A model generated the notes under the pieces. That model did not search any database, had not been told where the DNA came from, and saw nothing but the letters and a program-made list of their open reading frames with translations. Below, one piece after another: positions 16,648-25,309 of a stretch of DNA of 64,000 nt. Position 1 is the stretch's first letter. Each line of letters begins with the position of its first letter. The DNA is from Saprospiraceae bacterium (GTDB lineage Bacteria; Bacteroidota; Bacteroidia; Chitinophagales; Saprospiraceae), in contig JADLHA010000024.1 in the NCBI GenBank assembly GCA_020848995.1, positions 1 to 64,000 on the forward strand, in the 5' to 3' direction. The position numbers and the translations under genes are program-made.

Positions 16648-17613
16648 ATGCGGCTGAATAGTGCGCATAAGATTTTGATCCTCAGATTCAGCTCCATCGG
16701 AGACATCGTACTCACGACACCGGTGGTCAGGTGTGTGGCCCGGCAGACAAAGGCCGAGGTGCATTTTCTGACGCGGCGCCGATTCGCAGATCTGCTCGCG
16801 GGAAATCCCTACATCCACAAGCTATGGACGTTTGACCAGTCGCCGCTGGAGCAACTGGAAATGTTGCGGCAGGAAGGTTTCGACGCCGTCATTGACCTGC
16901 ACAAAAACCTCCGTTCCCTCACGCTGAGACTCCTGCTCGGCCGGCCGGCTATTGGCTTCGATAAACTGAATTTCCGCAAATGGCTGCTCGTGCGCCTGGG
17001 CATCGACTGCTTGCCAAAGATTCACCTGGTGGATCGCTACTTTCGCGCGCTGGCACCCGAAGGCATTGTTTACGATGGCGAAGGCCCCGATGTTTTTTTG
17101 CCTCAACAGAGGAACCTGTCCCTTGTGCTGCCCCCGCGATTTGTGGCGGGTGTTTTGGGGGCAACCTATCCAACCAAGCAAATCCCGTTTGGTCAATGGG
17201 AGCAGATTTTGTCTTGCCTCGATCTTCCTTTAGTGCTGCTTGGAGGAGAGCGCGAAGTGGCCCTGGGGCAGGCACTTGCTGATCAGCACCCCAGTAAGGT
17301 CATCTCTATTGCTGGAAAAACCAGCCTGATGGAGTCTGCGCTCGTGATGGATCTGTCAGACAAGGTGATTGCTCCGGACACAGGCATGATGCACATTGCC
17401 GCTGCGTTGGGCAAAGCTTTGCACGTCGTTTGGGGAAGCACACATCCTGCATTTGGCATGGGCCCGTTAATTCGCCGGGATGGTGTAAAGCCGGTTCATC
17501 ATGAGGTTGCCGGACTCCGTTGCAGGCCTTGTTCAAAGCTGGGTTTTGACCGGTGTCCCAAAGGCCATTTCCGCTGCATGCGGGATCAGCAATTTTCCAT
17601 TGGCGATTTTTAA
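16648..17613 (+). CDS. Glycosyltransferase family 9 (heptosyltransferase-like)
   Basis: This 321-aa cytoplasmic enzyme is of the ADP-heptose:LPS heptosyltransferase superfamily. The N-terminus ILILRFSSIGDIVLTTPVV and the donor-site block APDTGMMHIAAALGK...VWG are the two family signatures; the C-terminal CSKLGFDRCPKGHFRCM is typical of the Bacteroidota branch. I place the start at the ATG at 16648; the frame is also open from a GTG at 16600, but those 16 residues lack family character. Role in LPS core or related glycan assembly is inferred. It precedes the M48 gene by 29 bases. Confidence 0.9.
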   Translation: MRLNSAHKILILRFSSIGDIVLTTPVVRCVARQTKAEVHFLTRRRFADLLAGNPYIHKLWTFDQSPLEQLEMLRQEGFDAVIDLHKNLRSLTLRLLLGRPAIGFDKLNFRKWLLVRLGIDCLPKIHLVDRYFRALAPEGIVYDGEGPDVFLPQQRNLSLVLPPRFVAGVLGATYPTKQIPFGQWEQILSCLDLPLVLLGGEREVALGQALADQHPSKVISIAGKTSLMESALVMDLSDKVIAPDTGMMHIAAALGKALHVVWGSTHPAFGMGPLIRRDGVKPVHHEVAGLRCRPCSKLGFDRCPKGHFRCMRDQQFSIGDF

Positions 17614-17642
17614 CGAGGAGTGCAATTCGAAAACCATCAGGC

Positions 17643-18917
17643 ATGAAATTGCCCGAATGGACGAGGATTGCTGTTGCCGAAGTTCCTTCGGCATTGGATC
17701 CGGCCCCCTTCCTCCAAGCGGTGCGCGAGGCGGTTAGCACCGGGGGTGGCATGGAAAAATTGCCGTATCATTGTCTGCAGGATAACTTGATTTACATGAT
17801 TCCGGAACAGGGCGAAAAGCAGATTTCGTTGCGCGCAAAATACTATCGCGGGCCGCAACCAAAAGCCGTTGAAGTTGAAGTAATCTGTTTATCAGAAGGC
17901 CTGGAAATCCGTTTTTTGCCCCCGAATGCACTGGAAAAGCGGATCTGGCCACTGAAGGGCATTCACCCAGATGAACACCCTGGAGATGGAAAGTTGATCA
18001 TTGCTTACGGGGCTGCTGCAGAGCGGGAATACCTGGAGTTTGACGATGTAAATGCAATTGAACAACTTGGCCGTTCCCATCCCTCCATGCAATGGCAAAA
18101 GGGCATCCGGGGAAGACGCGTATGGCTGGCCCTGTCTTTGTTGGCTGTACTGACAATGTTGGTTTTATCCTTTGCCTATTTTGCAGGTCTTCCACGACTG
18201 GCGGATGCCGCTGCTGCTGCTGTGCCAATGGAGTGGGAGATGGATCTTGGAAGGCAAATCTCAGAAAAGACCTTGTCCGGATTGTCCATCGACGAAACGC
18301 GTTCCAGGTGGCTAGACACCTTTTTTGCTCACCTGCAGATTCCTTCGGATTATCCCATTCGACTTTACTTTGCCCGTGATTCGGTGGTCAACGCTTTTGC
18401 CATGCCGGGAGGGACCATTGTCATTTACAAAGGTTTATTCGACCGGCTCCATGGCCCGGAAGCACTCGCCGGATTGGTTGCGCATGAATTTGCCCACGTT
18501 GAAAAGCGGCACAGCCTCAAAAGTCTTTTTCGATCACTGGGAGGTTTCCTGGTGCTTTCAGCGGTCTTTGGTGACCTGACCGGGCTGGCGGGAGTGCTTG
18601 TTGAAAATGCCAATACCATCCAGAATCTGAGTTATTCAAGGCATTTTGAACGGGAAGCCGACGCAAGAGCCGCCGAGTTGCTGCTTGCGCGAAACATCGA
18701 CCTCGCTGGAATGCAGGAACTTTTCGAAGTGTTGATCGCAGAAGGCAACCGGGGTCTGGAGGTGCCGGAGTTTCTCAGGACGCACCCGGTTACACAGGAC
18801 AGGCTGGAATTCACAAAGCTGAAGGCCCTGAACCAAAAGCCGGTCCGAAATGAACACCTCGCAACGGCCTTCGACAGCTTGCGCAGAGACAACCCACCCA
18901 TGAACCCTGCTGATTAG
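17643..18917 (+). CDS. M48-family membrane metalloprotease with N-terminal accessory domain
   Basis: This protein is 424 aa from the ATG at 17643; an in-frame extension into the previous gene was rejected. Residues 1-150 form a soluble domain resembling the DUF7092-type domain of other M48 proteins, followed by one membrane segment (about 158-180). The protease domain has HEFAH (His281, Glu282, His285) and the third ligand Glu338 in FEREADARA. Relatives act in envelope quality control (BepA, HtpX, LoiP type). Only one clear membrane helix is seen, unlike HtpX. It sits 29 bases after the glycosyltransferase and is followed by a repeat element. Confidence 0.88.
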   Translation: MKLPEWTRIAVAEVPSALDPAPFLQAVREAVSTGGGMEKLPYHCLQDNLIYMIPEQGEKQISLRAKYYRGPQPKAVEVEVICLSEGLEIRFLPPNALEKRIWPLKGIHPDEHPGDGKLIIAYGAAAEREYLEFDDVNAIEQLGRSHPSMQWQKGIRGRRVWLALSLLAVLTMLVLSFAYFAGLPRLADAAAAAVPMEWEMDLGRQISEKTLSGLSIDETRSRWLDTFFAHLQIPSDYPIRLYFARDSVVNAFAMPGGTIVIYKGLFDRLHGPEALAGLVAHEFAHVEKRHSLKSLFRSLGGFLVLSAVFGDLTGLAGVLVENANTIQNLSYSRHFEREADARAAELLLARNIDLAGMQELFEVLIAEGNRGLEVPEFLRTHPVTQDRLEFTKLKALNQKPVRNEHLATAFDSLRRDNPPMNPAD

Positions 18918-18986
18918 GATTTTTCGTGTGGCCAACGCGCCAACCTTATCCAATATTCAAGGCCTATCTGCGTTTATACCACTTAC

Positions 18987-19170
18987 GGGCATCTCGAATC
19001 ATTCTATTTTGATGCCACAGGGAATTGAGCAAAACGAGACGAGGCGCAGCGAAGGAGGCGATGTAAAACTGTAACCGACTGAACTGCAACGAAGTATTGT
19101 AAAGCACATTTCATGGAGCGGACGCGCTGGAGCGGTCAGAGTGGCGCAACGGGGGTTTTTCGAGGTGCCC
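18987..19170. repeat. MITE-like repeat, copy C
   Basis: This 184-bp element starts GGGCATCTCGAA and ends with the reverse complement of GGGCACCTCGAA. It is flanked by TTAC on both sides (18983-18986 and 19171-19174), a likely 4-bp target duplication. The core (GAGGCGCAGCGAAGGAGG, CTGCAACGAAG) is recognisable but more diverged than in the other copies. Both ends share the change to CTCGAA, keeping the inverted repeat paired. It fills the gap between the M48 and Wzz genes. Confidence 0.8.
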
Positions 19171-19192
19171 TTACCCTAGTCCTATTGTAAAT

Positions 19193-20176
19193 ATGGAAAT
19201 TTTAAGTTTTTATGAATTGTTCAAAGTGGTAGCCAGGCACTTGCGAACCCTGGTCCTCACGGGGATAGTCGCTGCGGCTGCATCGGTCGCTCTGGCCTTG
19301 CTGCTGCCGGTATACTTTAAGGCCACCACGGTCATCTTTCCCGTGAAACTCGGTCAGACCCCCGTCAACGAAACCTCCTTTCGTAGGGGAAATATTTCGG
19401 ATTTCGGGGAAACCGGAGAAGCGGAACAGGCCCTGGAAATCCTGAACTCTACGACGCTGATGGATCGCGTCATTGAACAACATGACCTGTTTGCGCACTA
19501 TAGGATCAGCCGGGATATCCCCATTGCCCACACCCTCGCGCGAAAAACGTTTCAGGGCAACGTCGACATCAAAAGGACAAAATTCAATTCCATACAGATT
19601 ACGGTGCTCGACAAACACCCCGCCATGGCTGCGAACATTGCCAATTCCATTGCGAATTACCTCGATACGATCAAATACGAAATGGTGCGCAACCGCGCTC
19701 ACGAACTCATCGCTAACCTGGAGAGGCAACACTTCAAACAACAGAACCTCATCGACAGTTTGAAAAGTGCTATGGACAGTATGGCGGGCCAGGGAATCAT
19801 GAGCCAGTTTCAGCGGGCCTACCTGATCGACGCCTTTGGGCAGTCTTCGGGAAGCGAGCGCAAAGAGCTGAGACAATTGGTGGACGTGAACATACGCTGG
19901 GGGGAAGAATTCGATAAACTCGAACGCATCTACGAGCGCGAAATAGAAAACCTCATGCTCATCAACAAATACCTCGTCCAGACAAAGGCGGATGCAGAAA
20001 TCCAGTTTTCGCAAAAATTTGTCGTGGATGCAGCAGAACCCGCCGAAAAAAAATCCTATCCCATAAGGTGGCTCGTCGTTCTGGTAGGGGTTGCAAGCGC
20101 AATGCTATTCGCTGTCAGTTGGTTGCTGCTCCGGCAAAAATGGCCAGAGTTTTCGGCCAGATTTCTGAATGGGTGA
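19193..20176 (+). CDS. Wzz-type chain-length determinant protein
   Basis: This 327-aa inner-membrane protein has the Wzz layout: a membrane segment at about 19-42, a long helical periplasmic domain, and a second membrane segment at about 290-312. No Walker motifs or Tyr-rich tail follow, so it is a Wzz without a BY-kinase domain. It should govern polysaccharide chain length. Its TGA overlaps the ATG of the O-antigen-ligase-type gene (TGATG, 20174-20178), so the two are coupled. The start lies 22 bases after a repeat element. Confidence 0.85.
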   Translation: MEILSFYELFKVVARHLRTLVLTGIVAAAASVALALLLPVYFKATTVIFPVKLGQTPVNETSFRRGNISDFGETGEAEQALEILNSTTLMDRVIEQHDLFAHYRISRDIPIAHTLARKTFQGNVDIKRTKFNSIQITVLDKHPAMAANIANSIANYLDTIKYEMVRNRAHELIANLERQHFKQQNLIDSLKSAMDSMAGQGIMSQFQRAYLIDAFGQSSGSERKELRQLVDVNIRWGEEFDKLERIYEREIENLMLINKYLVQTKADAEIQFSQKFVVDAAEPAEKKSYPIRWLVVLVGVASAMLFAVSWLLLRQKWPEFSARFLNG

Positions 20177-21648
20177 TGTCTGCAGGGAGTTGGCAAAGGT
20201 CGGAGGTTTGGATGCCTGCGGTTTTGGCCGTGGTTCTGGCAGCTGCAGCTTTTGGATTGCGGGAATGGATGTTACTGGCCATACCCTTAGTGATGTTTGC
20301 GGGCGTCGCACTGCTCTATAAACCCGACCTGCTGTTTTTTTTACTGGGTTTTCTGACACCCCTATCGATCAATCCGCACGATGCAGAGTGGGGGTCGCTC
20401 AGCCTCTCCCTCCCCACAGAACCCATTGCGGCTTTGCTGGTATTGCTCTTTGCACTCATGGCGATGACAAAAGGGGAGGTCGAAAAACGCATGCTCAGCC
20501 ATCCAATTTCGATTTTGATCTATGCTTACTTTTTCTGGCTCGCGGTGACCACCCTAACGAGTGTTGACAAGCTGGTGTCACTGAAGTTCGTCATTGCAAA
20601 GATCTGGTTTATCGCACCCGGCTACTTTCTTGCAGGAGTCTATTTCCGGAACCCGGAGAACATTTTTCGCTACCTGAGCCTCTTCGTTGGTGGGATGCTG
20701 GTCGTCAGCGGATACAACATCGTGCACCTGGCACAGTATGGCTTCGAGGACAAGCCATCGCAATACACCATGCAGCCCTTTTTCAAAGACCACACCATAC
20801 TGGGTGCAGTTTCAGCAATGACCCTGCCCGTATGTCTGGGATTGTTTCGGCAGTCGCGAACGGACGTCGTCAAACGGGGCTTTTTTTTTATGGCCATTTT
20901 GATCATCTCCACAGGAACCCTGATCACCTATTCGCGCGCTGCCTGGGCAAGTCTGGTGCCTGCTTTGCTGTTGCTGACGGCCTACCTCCTCCATGTGCGC
21001 TTCCGTTGGTTGTTGATGTTTTTCTTGCTCATCCTCGCTTACCTATTTGTAAACCTGGAAAGCATACTCATGGAAATGGAGCGAAACAAGATTGCAGGGA
21101 GCAACGACCTCATGGAGAATGCGGAATCGATTACCAACATCAGTTCAGATCCTTCCAACCTGGAAAGAATCAACCGATGGGCTTCCGCCATCGAAATGTG
21201 GAAAGACCGTCCCGTTTTCGGTTTTGGACCGGGCACCTATATGTTCGAATATGCTCCATACCAACTCGGGCGCAATTACACCTCCATCAGCACCAATTTT
21301 GGCGACATTGGAAATGCGCACAGCGAATACCTCGGTCCGCTGGCAGAGACGGGCTTACCGGGAATGGTCTTGTTTATGCTGCTCTTTCTGCTCACCATGT
21401 TCTATGCATTTCGCGGCTTTCACACCGCGAACGACCGTGCAAGCCGTATCCTGATCTCAACGCTCGCCTGCGCCTTGGTTACTTATTTTTCGCACGGTTT
21501 TCTCAACAATTTTCTTGATACCGACAAGGCTTCTTTTCTGTTTTGGCCCATGATCTCGGCCGTTGTGGTCATGGATCTCCGACTGCGAACGCCAAAGGAG
21601 CCGGACGAATCAGAAAACCAAAGCACGGCTGCTGAAGAAGTGGCTTAA
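20176..21648 (+). CDS. O-antigen ligase/polymerase (Wzy_C) family membrane protein
   Basis: From the ATG at 20176 (TGATG overlap with the Wzz gene) this is 490 aa with about 12 membrane segments. The large loop near the end contains RINRWASAIEMWKDRPVFGFGPG and GNAHSEYLGPLAETGLPGM, the signature of the Wzy_C domain with its conserved His. Such proteins either polymerise repeat units or ligate glycan to lipid A or to protein. Coupling with a chain-length regulator favours a polymerase role, but the sequence does not decide. No glycosyltransferase cluster surrounds it. Confidence 0.88.
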   Translation: MSAGSWQRSEVWMPAVLAVVLAAAAFGLREWMLLAIPLVMFAGVALLYKPDLLFFLLGFLTPLSINPHDAEWGSLSLSLPTEPIAALLVLLFALMAMTKGEVEKRMLSHPISILIYAYFFWLAVTTLTSVDKLVSLKFVIAKIWFIAPGYFLAGVYFRNPENIFRYLSLFVGGMLVVSGYNIVHLAQYGFEDKPSQYTMQPFFKDHTILGAVSAMTLPVCLGLFRQSRTDVVKRGFFFMAILIISTGTLITYSRAAWASLVPALLLLTAYLLHVRFRWLLMFFLLILAYLFVNLESILMEMERNKIAGSNDLMENAESITNISSDPSNLERINRWASAIEMWKDRPVFGFGPGTYMFEYAPYQLGRNYTSISTNFGDIGNAHSEYLGPLAETGLPGMVLFMLLFLLTMFYAFRGFHTANDRASRILISTLACALVTYFSHGFLNNFLDTDKASFLFWPMISAVVVMDLRLRTPKEPDESENQSTAAEEVA

Positions 21649-21792
21649 TTTTTCAGTACAGTCAGCTCAGGACCGGTTCGTCGCAACATTCCTCCATTCC
21701 GCCGGGATTTTCGGTGGGCTCATCCATAATTGCATCGCTGACCTTGTCCAGTTGGGGGGCTTGTGGTAATTTTACGGGAAACATATCGTCTT

Positions 21793-22800
21793 ATGCAACT
21801 CACCCGCTTTTCGAGGTTTCTGATCGTAATGCTCATTCTTGGAGGCGTCTACCTGGCCTACCAAAAGTTTTCTCCGGCGCTCCAGGAGAAATTCGGAGTG
21901 CAACCAGCTGATGCTCCAACCACTTTACCTGAAAATACCACTCCCGGAGAGGCCCCTGCAGCAGAAAGCCCTTCAGCCACGGCTACAGAAGGCCAGTCGG
22001 GCTTTAGCTACGTGGCTCCGGAACCGGTCAACGGCCGTCTGAAGGGGGTTGTCGAATTGGGCGCAGCAGGCTTCAATTCGTTCATCATTCTGATCGACGA
22101 CCAGAAGAACTGGAAACTGGAAAAGGCTTCCTTCGGAACGAGTCTGGTGCACGAAAACATGGCCACCGACGACGACATCCGGAAAGGCCTCAAGGAATAC
22201 ATCCGGGGCATGCTCGACTATGGGGTGCCAGGCAAAGACATCCACTTCGTCGTAAGCTCCGGAGCCAAGAATGAACCCAAGGTGGTCAAAATTTCCAACG
22301 GCCTCAAGTCGCTTGGCTATTTTGTAAACGAAGTAACCGCTCAGCAGGAAGGCACATTCGGACTAAACTGCGTTATGCCACCCAGTTTTGCAGATCAGGC
22401 TTTTATGATCGACATGGGCAGCGGAAATACGAAGATCAGTTGGCGTGGACCCCGGGGGATCCAGGCCTATGAAGGGTATGGGTCAAAGTATTTTCAGAAA
22501 TCCATTTCAGACGAAGAGGTATACAAGGAAATGCGGCGGGTTGTCGCTCAAATTCCCGTTGCCAACCGAAACTATTGCTTCATCATTGGGGGCATCCCGT
22601 ATGAATTGGCCAAACAGGTTCGCAACGGAAAAGAGCGCTATACAGTTCTTAAGGCTCCAGGAGATTATAAGGCCGAAGGGGAAAAGCAACGCGCCGGGAT
22701 CAACATTTATAAAGCCATCGCCGACGAAACCGGCTGCAAAAATTTTGTATTCGACTGGGATGCAAACTTCACCATCGGATTTTTGCTTGGGCTGAAGTAA
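21793..22800 (+). CDS. Membrane-anchored protein with actin-like (ASKHA) fold features, unknown function
   Basis: This 335-aa protein has one N-terminal membrane helix (about 9-24), a Pro/Ala/Thr/Glu-rich linker (about 38-75), then a globular domain of about 260 residues. The segment FMIDMGSGNTKISW (about residue 205) resembles the phosphate-1 loop of actin/Hsp70/Ppx-GppA ATPases, and a later CFIIGGIPYELAK resembles their second nucleotide loop. I do not recognise a named family. An envelope protein with a nucleotide-binding domain outside or inside the membrane is all that can be inferred. It stands alone, 144 bases after the O-antigen-ligase-type gene. Confidence 0.65.
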   Translation: MQLTRFSRFLIVMLILGGVYLAYQKFSPALQEKFGVQPADAPTTLPENTTPGEAPAAESPSATATEGQSGFSYVAPEPVNGRLKGVVELGAAGFNSFIILIDDQKNWKLEKASFGTSLVHENMATDDDIRKGLKEYIRGMLDYGVPGKDIHFVVSSGAKNEPKVVKISNGLKSLGYFVNEVTAQQEGTFGLNCVMPPSFADQAFMIDMGSGNTKISWRGPRGIQAYEGYGSKYFQKSISDEEVYKEMRRVVAQIPVANRNYCFIIGGIPYELAKQVRNGKERYTVLKAPGDYKAEGEKQRAGINIYKAIADETGCKNFVFDWDANFTIGFLLGLK

Positions 22801-22999
22801 TGTTCTAGGGTGCCGGATTGTTTTCCGATTGCTGGAGATCCGTCCGGGTGAATACTCCAAAAAGACTAATCGTAGTTAAGGTTAGAAGCAAAAATGGGGA
22901 GGGAGAGTATAAAATACTTTGTGTAACTGGGAAAAATCCAAAACAAGAACATTCCGGAGAATTTTGTGTCTTGTTTCGTTAGCTTTCATTTGCTTGCAG

Positions 23000-23134
23000 G
23001 TAACGGTTTACAGCTTGGGCGAAGGCAGCAGGGGCTTTGAAAACCGTCAGCTCAAATATAGCACAATTGTTGATAGAAATACAAATATTCAATCACTTCC
23101 GTCTGTCCTGCTTTTACCAAAACCGCTGTTACTG
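23000..23134 (-). repeat. attC-like long imperfect inverted repeat, site 1
   Basis: Read on the plus strand, the left arm GTAACGGTTTACAGC (from 23000) pairs imperfectly with the right arm ACCAAAACCGCTGTTAC (23116-23132). The outer left junction CTTGCAGGTAACG is shared with site 2 (CTTGCTTGTAACG), and the outer right junction TGTTACTGGC matches TGTTATGGC at site 2. It lies downstream of the 210-aa minus-strand gene, where the attC of a gene cassette would sit. The end boxes do not fit the classical RYYYAAC/GTTRRRY exactly. The stretch 22801-23274 holds no convincing gene besides this. Confidence 0.5.
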
Positions 23135-23274
23135 GCTGGAATTGTTTCTGTCGTCATATAGTTAAGCCTCGGAGTGAACTTAACAAAATCTGACAAATGG
23201 TTCAAATCTTTGTTTAAATTGATGAAATGTTTCTTGTTTTTTACAGCCCCCTTTCTTTCAGTTTTGCTGCCTTT

Positions 23275-23907
23275 CTATTTATTCTTAATTCGGTTTTTTA
23301 TTGCTAAAAGGAATAAGTATAGCATACCGCTTACTATAATTGCTGATATGAAATACCCTATTACGTTATCCCATTTAATCAAATAGTATATTCCTATGCA
23401 AATTCCCATAAATACAAATATGAGAAATAAATTAGCAATAAAAGCAATCATTTTGTCATACTTTTTCTTTTGCTCTCTTTGTTTTAGTCTATTTTGATAT
23501 TCTTCTCTATTATCAACTTCGTATTGATTTACCAATATTCCATTTTCAACAACAAGGAATAAATCACTTTCATACATAGAAGCGTATCCACTATGAACGT
23601 ATTCTAACATTTCTCCCTGCGGAATTCTTATTTTCCCATTAAACCAATTTGCAAAAACTTCTATTTGACCCGGAAAGAGATAGTTTAATCCGACTTCTCT
23701 ATATCCTTCTATGTATGCGTTAAGACCTATTAAGTACAGCTTATTGTCCTTTATTTCCCATTGCCCAATGTATCCTCGCCAACAAGCCGTGGATGGCGAA
23801 ATAAATTTTATGTCGTTTCTATTTTGCAAATATTGGTTCAATGGTTCTACTGCCATCCAAGTTACTTCACCTTTATAAAATAGACTTTCTCCTGCTTGTG
23901 CTGTCAT
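23275..23907 (-). CDS. Orphan membrane protein in AT-rich cassette
   Basis: This 210-aa protein has a soluble N-terminal part rich in aromatic residues (WRGYIGQWEIKDNKLYLIGL) and a short charged coil (EEYQNRLKQREQKKKYDK, about 138-155). Two membrane helices follow (about 157-178 and 182-203), then a basic tail (KNRIKNK). I do not recognise a family by name. The DNA is visibly AT-rich compared with the flanking genes, and the gene is bounded by the two attC-like repeats, both suggesting transfer. In cassette arrays such orphan small proteins are common. Function unknown. Confidence 0.65.
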   Translation of the reverse strand: MTAQAGESLFYKGEVTWMAVEPLNQYLQNRNDIKFISPSTACWRGYIGQWEIKDNKLYLIGLNAYIEGYREVGLNYLFPGQIEVFANWFNGKIRIPQGEMLEYVHSGYASMYESDLFLVVENGILVNQYEVDNREEYQNRLKQREQKKKYDKMIAFIANLFLIFVFMGICIGIYYLIKWDNVIGYFISAIIVSGMLYLFLLAIKNRIKNK

Positions 23908-23943
23908 ATATATTTATTTTAAGTGTACGTCTTATTCTTGCTT

Positions 23944-24079
23944 GTAACGTGCAGGCATAGACGCTTCACCGCCAAACATTATTAGCCTAAAATAAGGAAT
24001 TAATATTTCATTGACAAAATAATTAAAAGAGAATGATTTTTGATGCTTGGCGGTGTAGTGTCTATGCCATGTTATGGCG
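23944..24079 (-). repeat. attC-like long imperfect inverted repeat, site 2
   Basis: The arms 23944-23977 and 24045-24079 pair strongly: GCATAGACGCTTCACCGCCAA on the left, in parts identical to the reverse complement of the right arm (GCATAGACACTACACCGCC). GTAAC and GTTAT form the outer boxes. The left arm has a longer spacer (GTGCAG) than the right (ATG), an asymmetry like the spacers of attC sites. The loop is about 67 bases and AT-rich. The total of about 135 bp is within the attC size range. The repeat lies just after the toxin stop at 24090, between the two minus-strand modules. Confidence 0.6.
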
Positions 24080-24089
24080 CGTTTTCATT

Positions 24090-24383
24090 TTATGCTTGTT
24101 TTTTAGGATTAGATCTTGTGTCAAAAATATTTAGTATTATGATTTTATGCGAAGTTGTTCGATAAAATAGTCTATTGTGTTTAGAAATTAGAATTCCTCT
24201 GATTTTCTTTTCGGAATTTTGGTACGGTCCTATATTTGGTTGTTTGCTTAAGAGTTCTACAAGATCAAATGTTCTTAATATAAATTGTTTGGCAACGTTT
24301 TCACTCCATTTCTGATTTAAATACTCAGTCAAAGAGCCTAATTTCGATGTTGCTCTTTTTGTCCAAATTATTTTTCTAGCCAT
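24090..24383 (-). CDS. RelE/ParE-family toxin
   Basis: This 97-aa protein has the ParE/RelE layout: a helical hairpin at the start (IIWTKRATSKLGSLTEYLN, VAKQFILRTFDLVELLSKQP), then strands (KIRGILISKHNRLFYRT, KIIILNIFDTRSNP). The basic residues and the final DTRSNP resemble the ParE end. Relatives inhibit gyrase (ParE) or cleave mRNA on the ribosome (RelE); the sequence does not decide. It overlaps its antitoxin gene by 16 bases, with the antitoxin first. It is AT-rich and sits in a putative cassette, where such pairs serve as stabilisers. Confidence 0.85.
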   Translation of the reverse strand: MARKIIWTKRATSKLGSLTEYLNQKWSENVAKQFILRTFDLVELLSKQPNIGPYQNSEKKIRGILISKHNRLFYRTTSHKIIILNIFDTRSNPKKQA

Positions 24384-24607
24384 TTGCTGAATTGGCCGAT
24401 AACTTCTTCATGAGAAATTAAATGCTTTGGATCTTTACTTTCTTCATATGAAAGCATTAGTTCCTCTTTTTGTTCGTTAGTTAGGGTATTCCACAATTCC
24501 CCTTCTTGGCTGTTGCTTAGTCTAGATATAAGATTATAATACTCATTTAAAAGACCCTCATCTTCAATAGAATCAATGAGTTTATGGAAAGCTTCTTTTG
24601 TTTTCAT
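24368..24607 (-). CDS. Antitoxin of the RelE/ParE-type module
   Basis: This 79-aa acidic, helical protein lies directly upstream of the toxin and overlaps it by 16 bases. The N-terminal part (AFHKLIDSIEDEGLLNEYYNLIS) and the C-terminal LWNTLTNEQKEELMLSYEES resemble the small antitoxins that accompany ParE-type toxins in Bacteroidota. No clear DNA-binding motif is seen, so autoregulation is uncertain. The identity rests mainly on size, charge and position. Confidence 0.75.
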   Translation of the reverse strand: MKTKEAFHKLIDSIEDEGLLNEYYNLISRLSNSQEGELWNTLTNEQKEELMLSYEESKDPKHLISHEEVIGQFSKWLEK

Positions 24608-24642
24608 GGCCTAAAATTAGTCATTTTTTTTGATATTTTAAA

Positions 24643-24731
24643 TGCGCAGATGTGAGCCGTTCAAGGCCACATATGCGCATGCAATCCGGCGATCCGATGT
24701 GGTGCCGAATGGCGCCGAATGGCGCCACATC
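24643..24731. repeat. Two adjacent hairpins between antitoxin and recombinase
   Basis: The first inverted repeat is TGCGCAGATGTGAGCC (24643) against GGCCACATATGCGCA (ending 24679). The second is GATGTGGTGCC (24696-24706) against GGCGCCACATC (24721-24731), enclosing the direct repeat GAATGGCGCC twice. Neither has a T-run, so they are not typical terminators. Their place between the recombinase and the first cassette gene is where an integron attachment site would be expected, but they share no sequence with sites 1 and 2. Confidence 0.4.
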
Positions 24732-24757
24732 TTTCTTATGTCCGCATCATTCCTGTA

Positions 24758-25264
24758 TCAATCTTTCGCGTTTTTCCAGTTCGGATTTTCAAGAGGCAAT
24801 TGATCCAGAGGGCTGCTCATTGCACTTAATGAGCGGGTAGTCACGTGTGTATAAATTAATGTGGTCCTGATGTCCTTATGGCCCAGAAGCTCCTGGATGT
24901 ACCGTACATCGGTGCCATGGTCGAGCAAATGAGTAGCAATACAGTGGCGGAGTACATGGGGGCTAACCCGCTTCTGAATTCCTGCCTTGTTCGCGGCCCG
25001 GAGCATGGTTTGTTGTACACTTCTCGCCGAATAGGGGCTTGAGCCATCCTGACCTTCAAATAACCTCACCCGAGGCTGGTATTGATCAAAATAGTGGCGC
25101 AATACTTCCTTCAGTGTCTGACTCAGCATCACACTGCGGTCTTTCTTTCCCTTGGCACCGCGGATCATGAACTGATTCTTTTCCCAGTGAATGTCCTTCA
25201 ATTCCAGGGCCAGCAATTCTCCCAAACGCAAGCCCCCCTCCACGGCTTCGCCGTACCCAGTCAC
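24758..25264 (-). pseudogene. Tyrosine recombinase, catalytic domain only
   Basis: These 168 residues carry the whole catalytic set of tyrosine recombinases: Arg in GLRLGELLALEL, the Lys hairpin (RGAKGKKDRSV), HVLRH, LGHKDIRTT and the Tyr in IYTHV. The N-terminal core-binding domain, normally 100 or more residues, is missing. The frame is open back to the stop of the UpxY-like gene at 25310, with only a GTG at 25264 as possible start. The ending SPLDQLP is typical of Bacteroidota XerC/D-like integrases. There is no extra patch of the IntI type. It is probably a truncated, inactive remnant. Confidence 0.8.
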
Positions 25265-25309
25265 GGCGGCGGTGTGGGTGAGGAAGAACCCGAAATCGGG
25301 ACGGCGGCT

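Noticed and set aside
23030..23060. Possible tRNA-like stretch (CTTTGAAAACCGTCAG)
   Set aside because: It resembles an anticodon arm for serine, but no acceptor stem, T-loop or D-loop fits around it.
22919..23161. Plus-strand 80-codon frame ending in hydrophobic residues
   Set aside because: It runs through attC-like site 1 and has no domain or start signal; the frame is better explained by the inverted repeat.
24758..25264. Integron integrase IntI
   Set aside because: The catalytic domain lacks the extra IntI-specific patch between the first Arg box and HxLRH, and the N-terminal domain is absent; called a XerC/D-like remnant.
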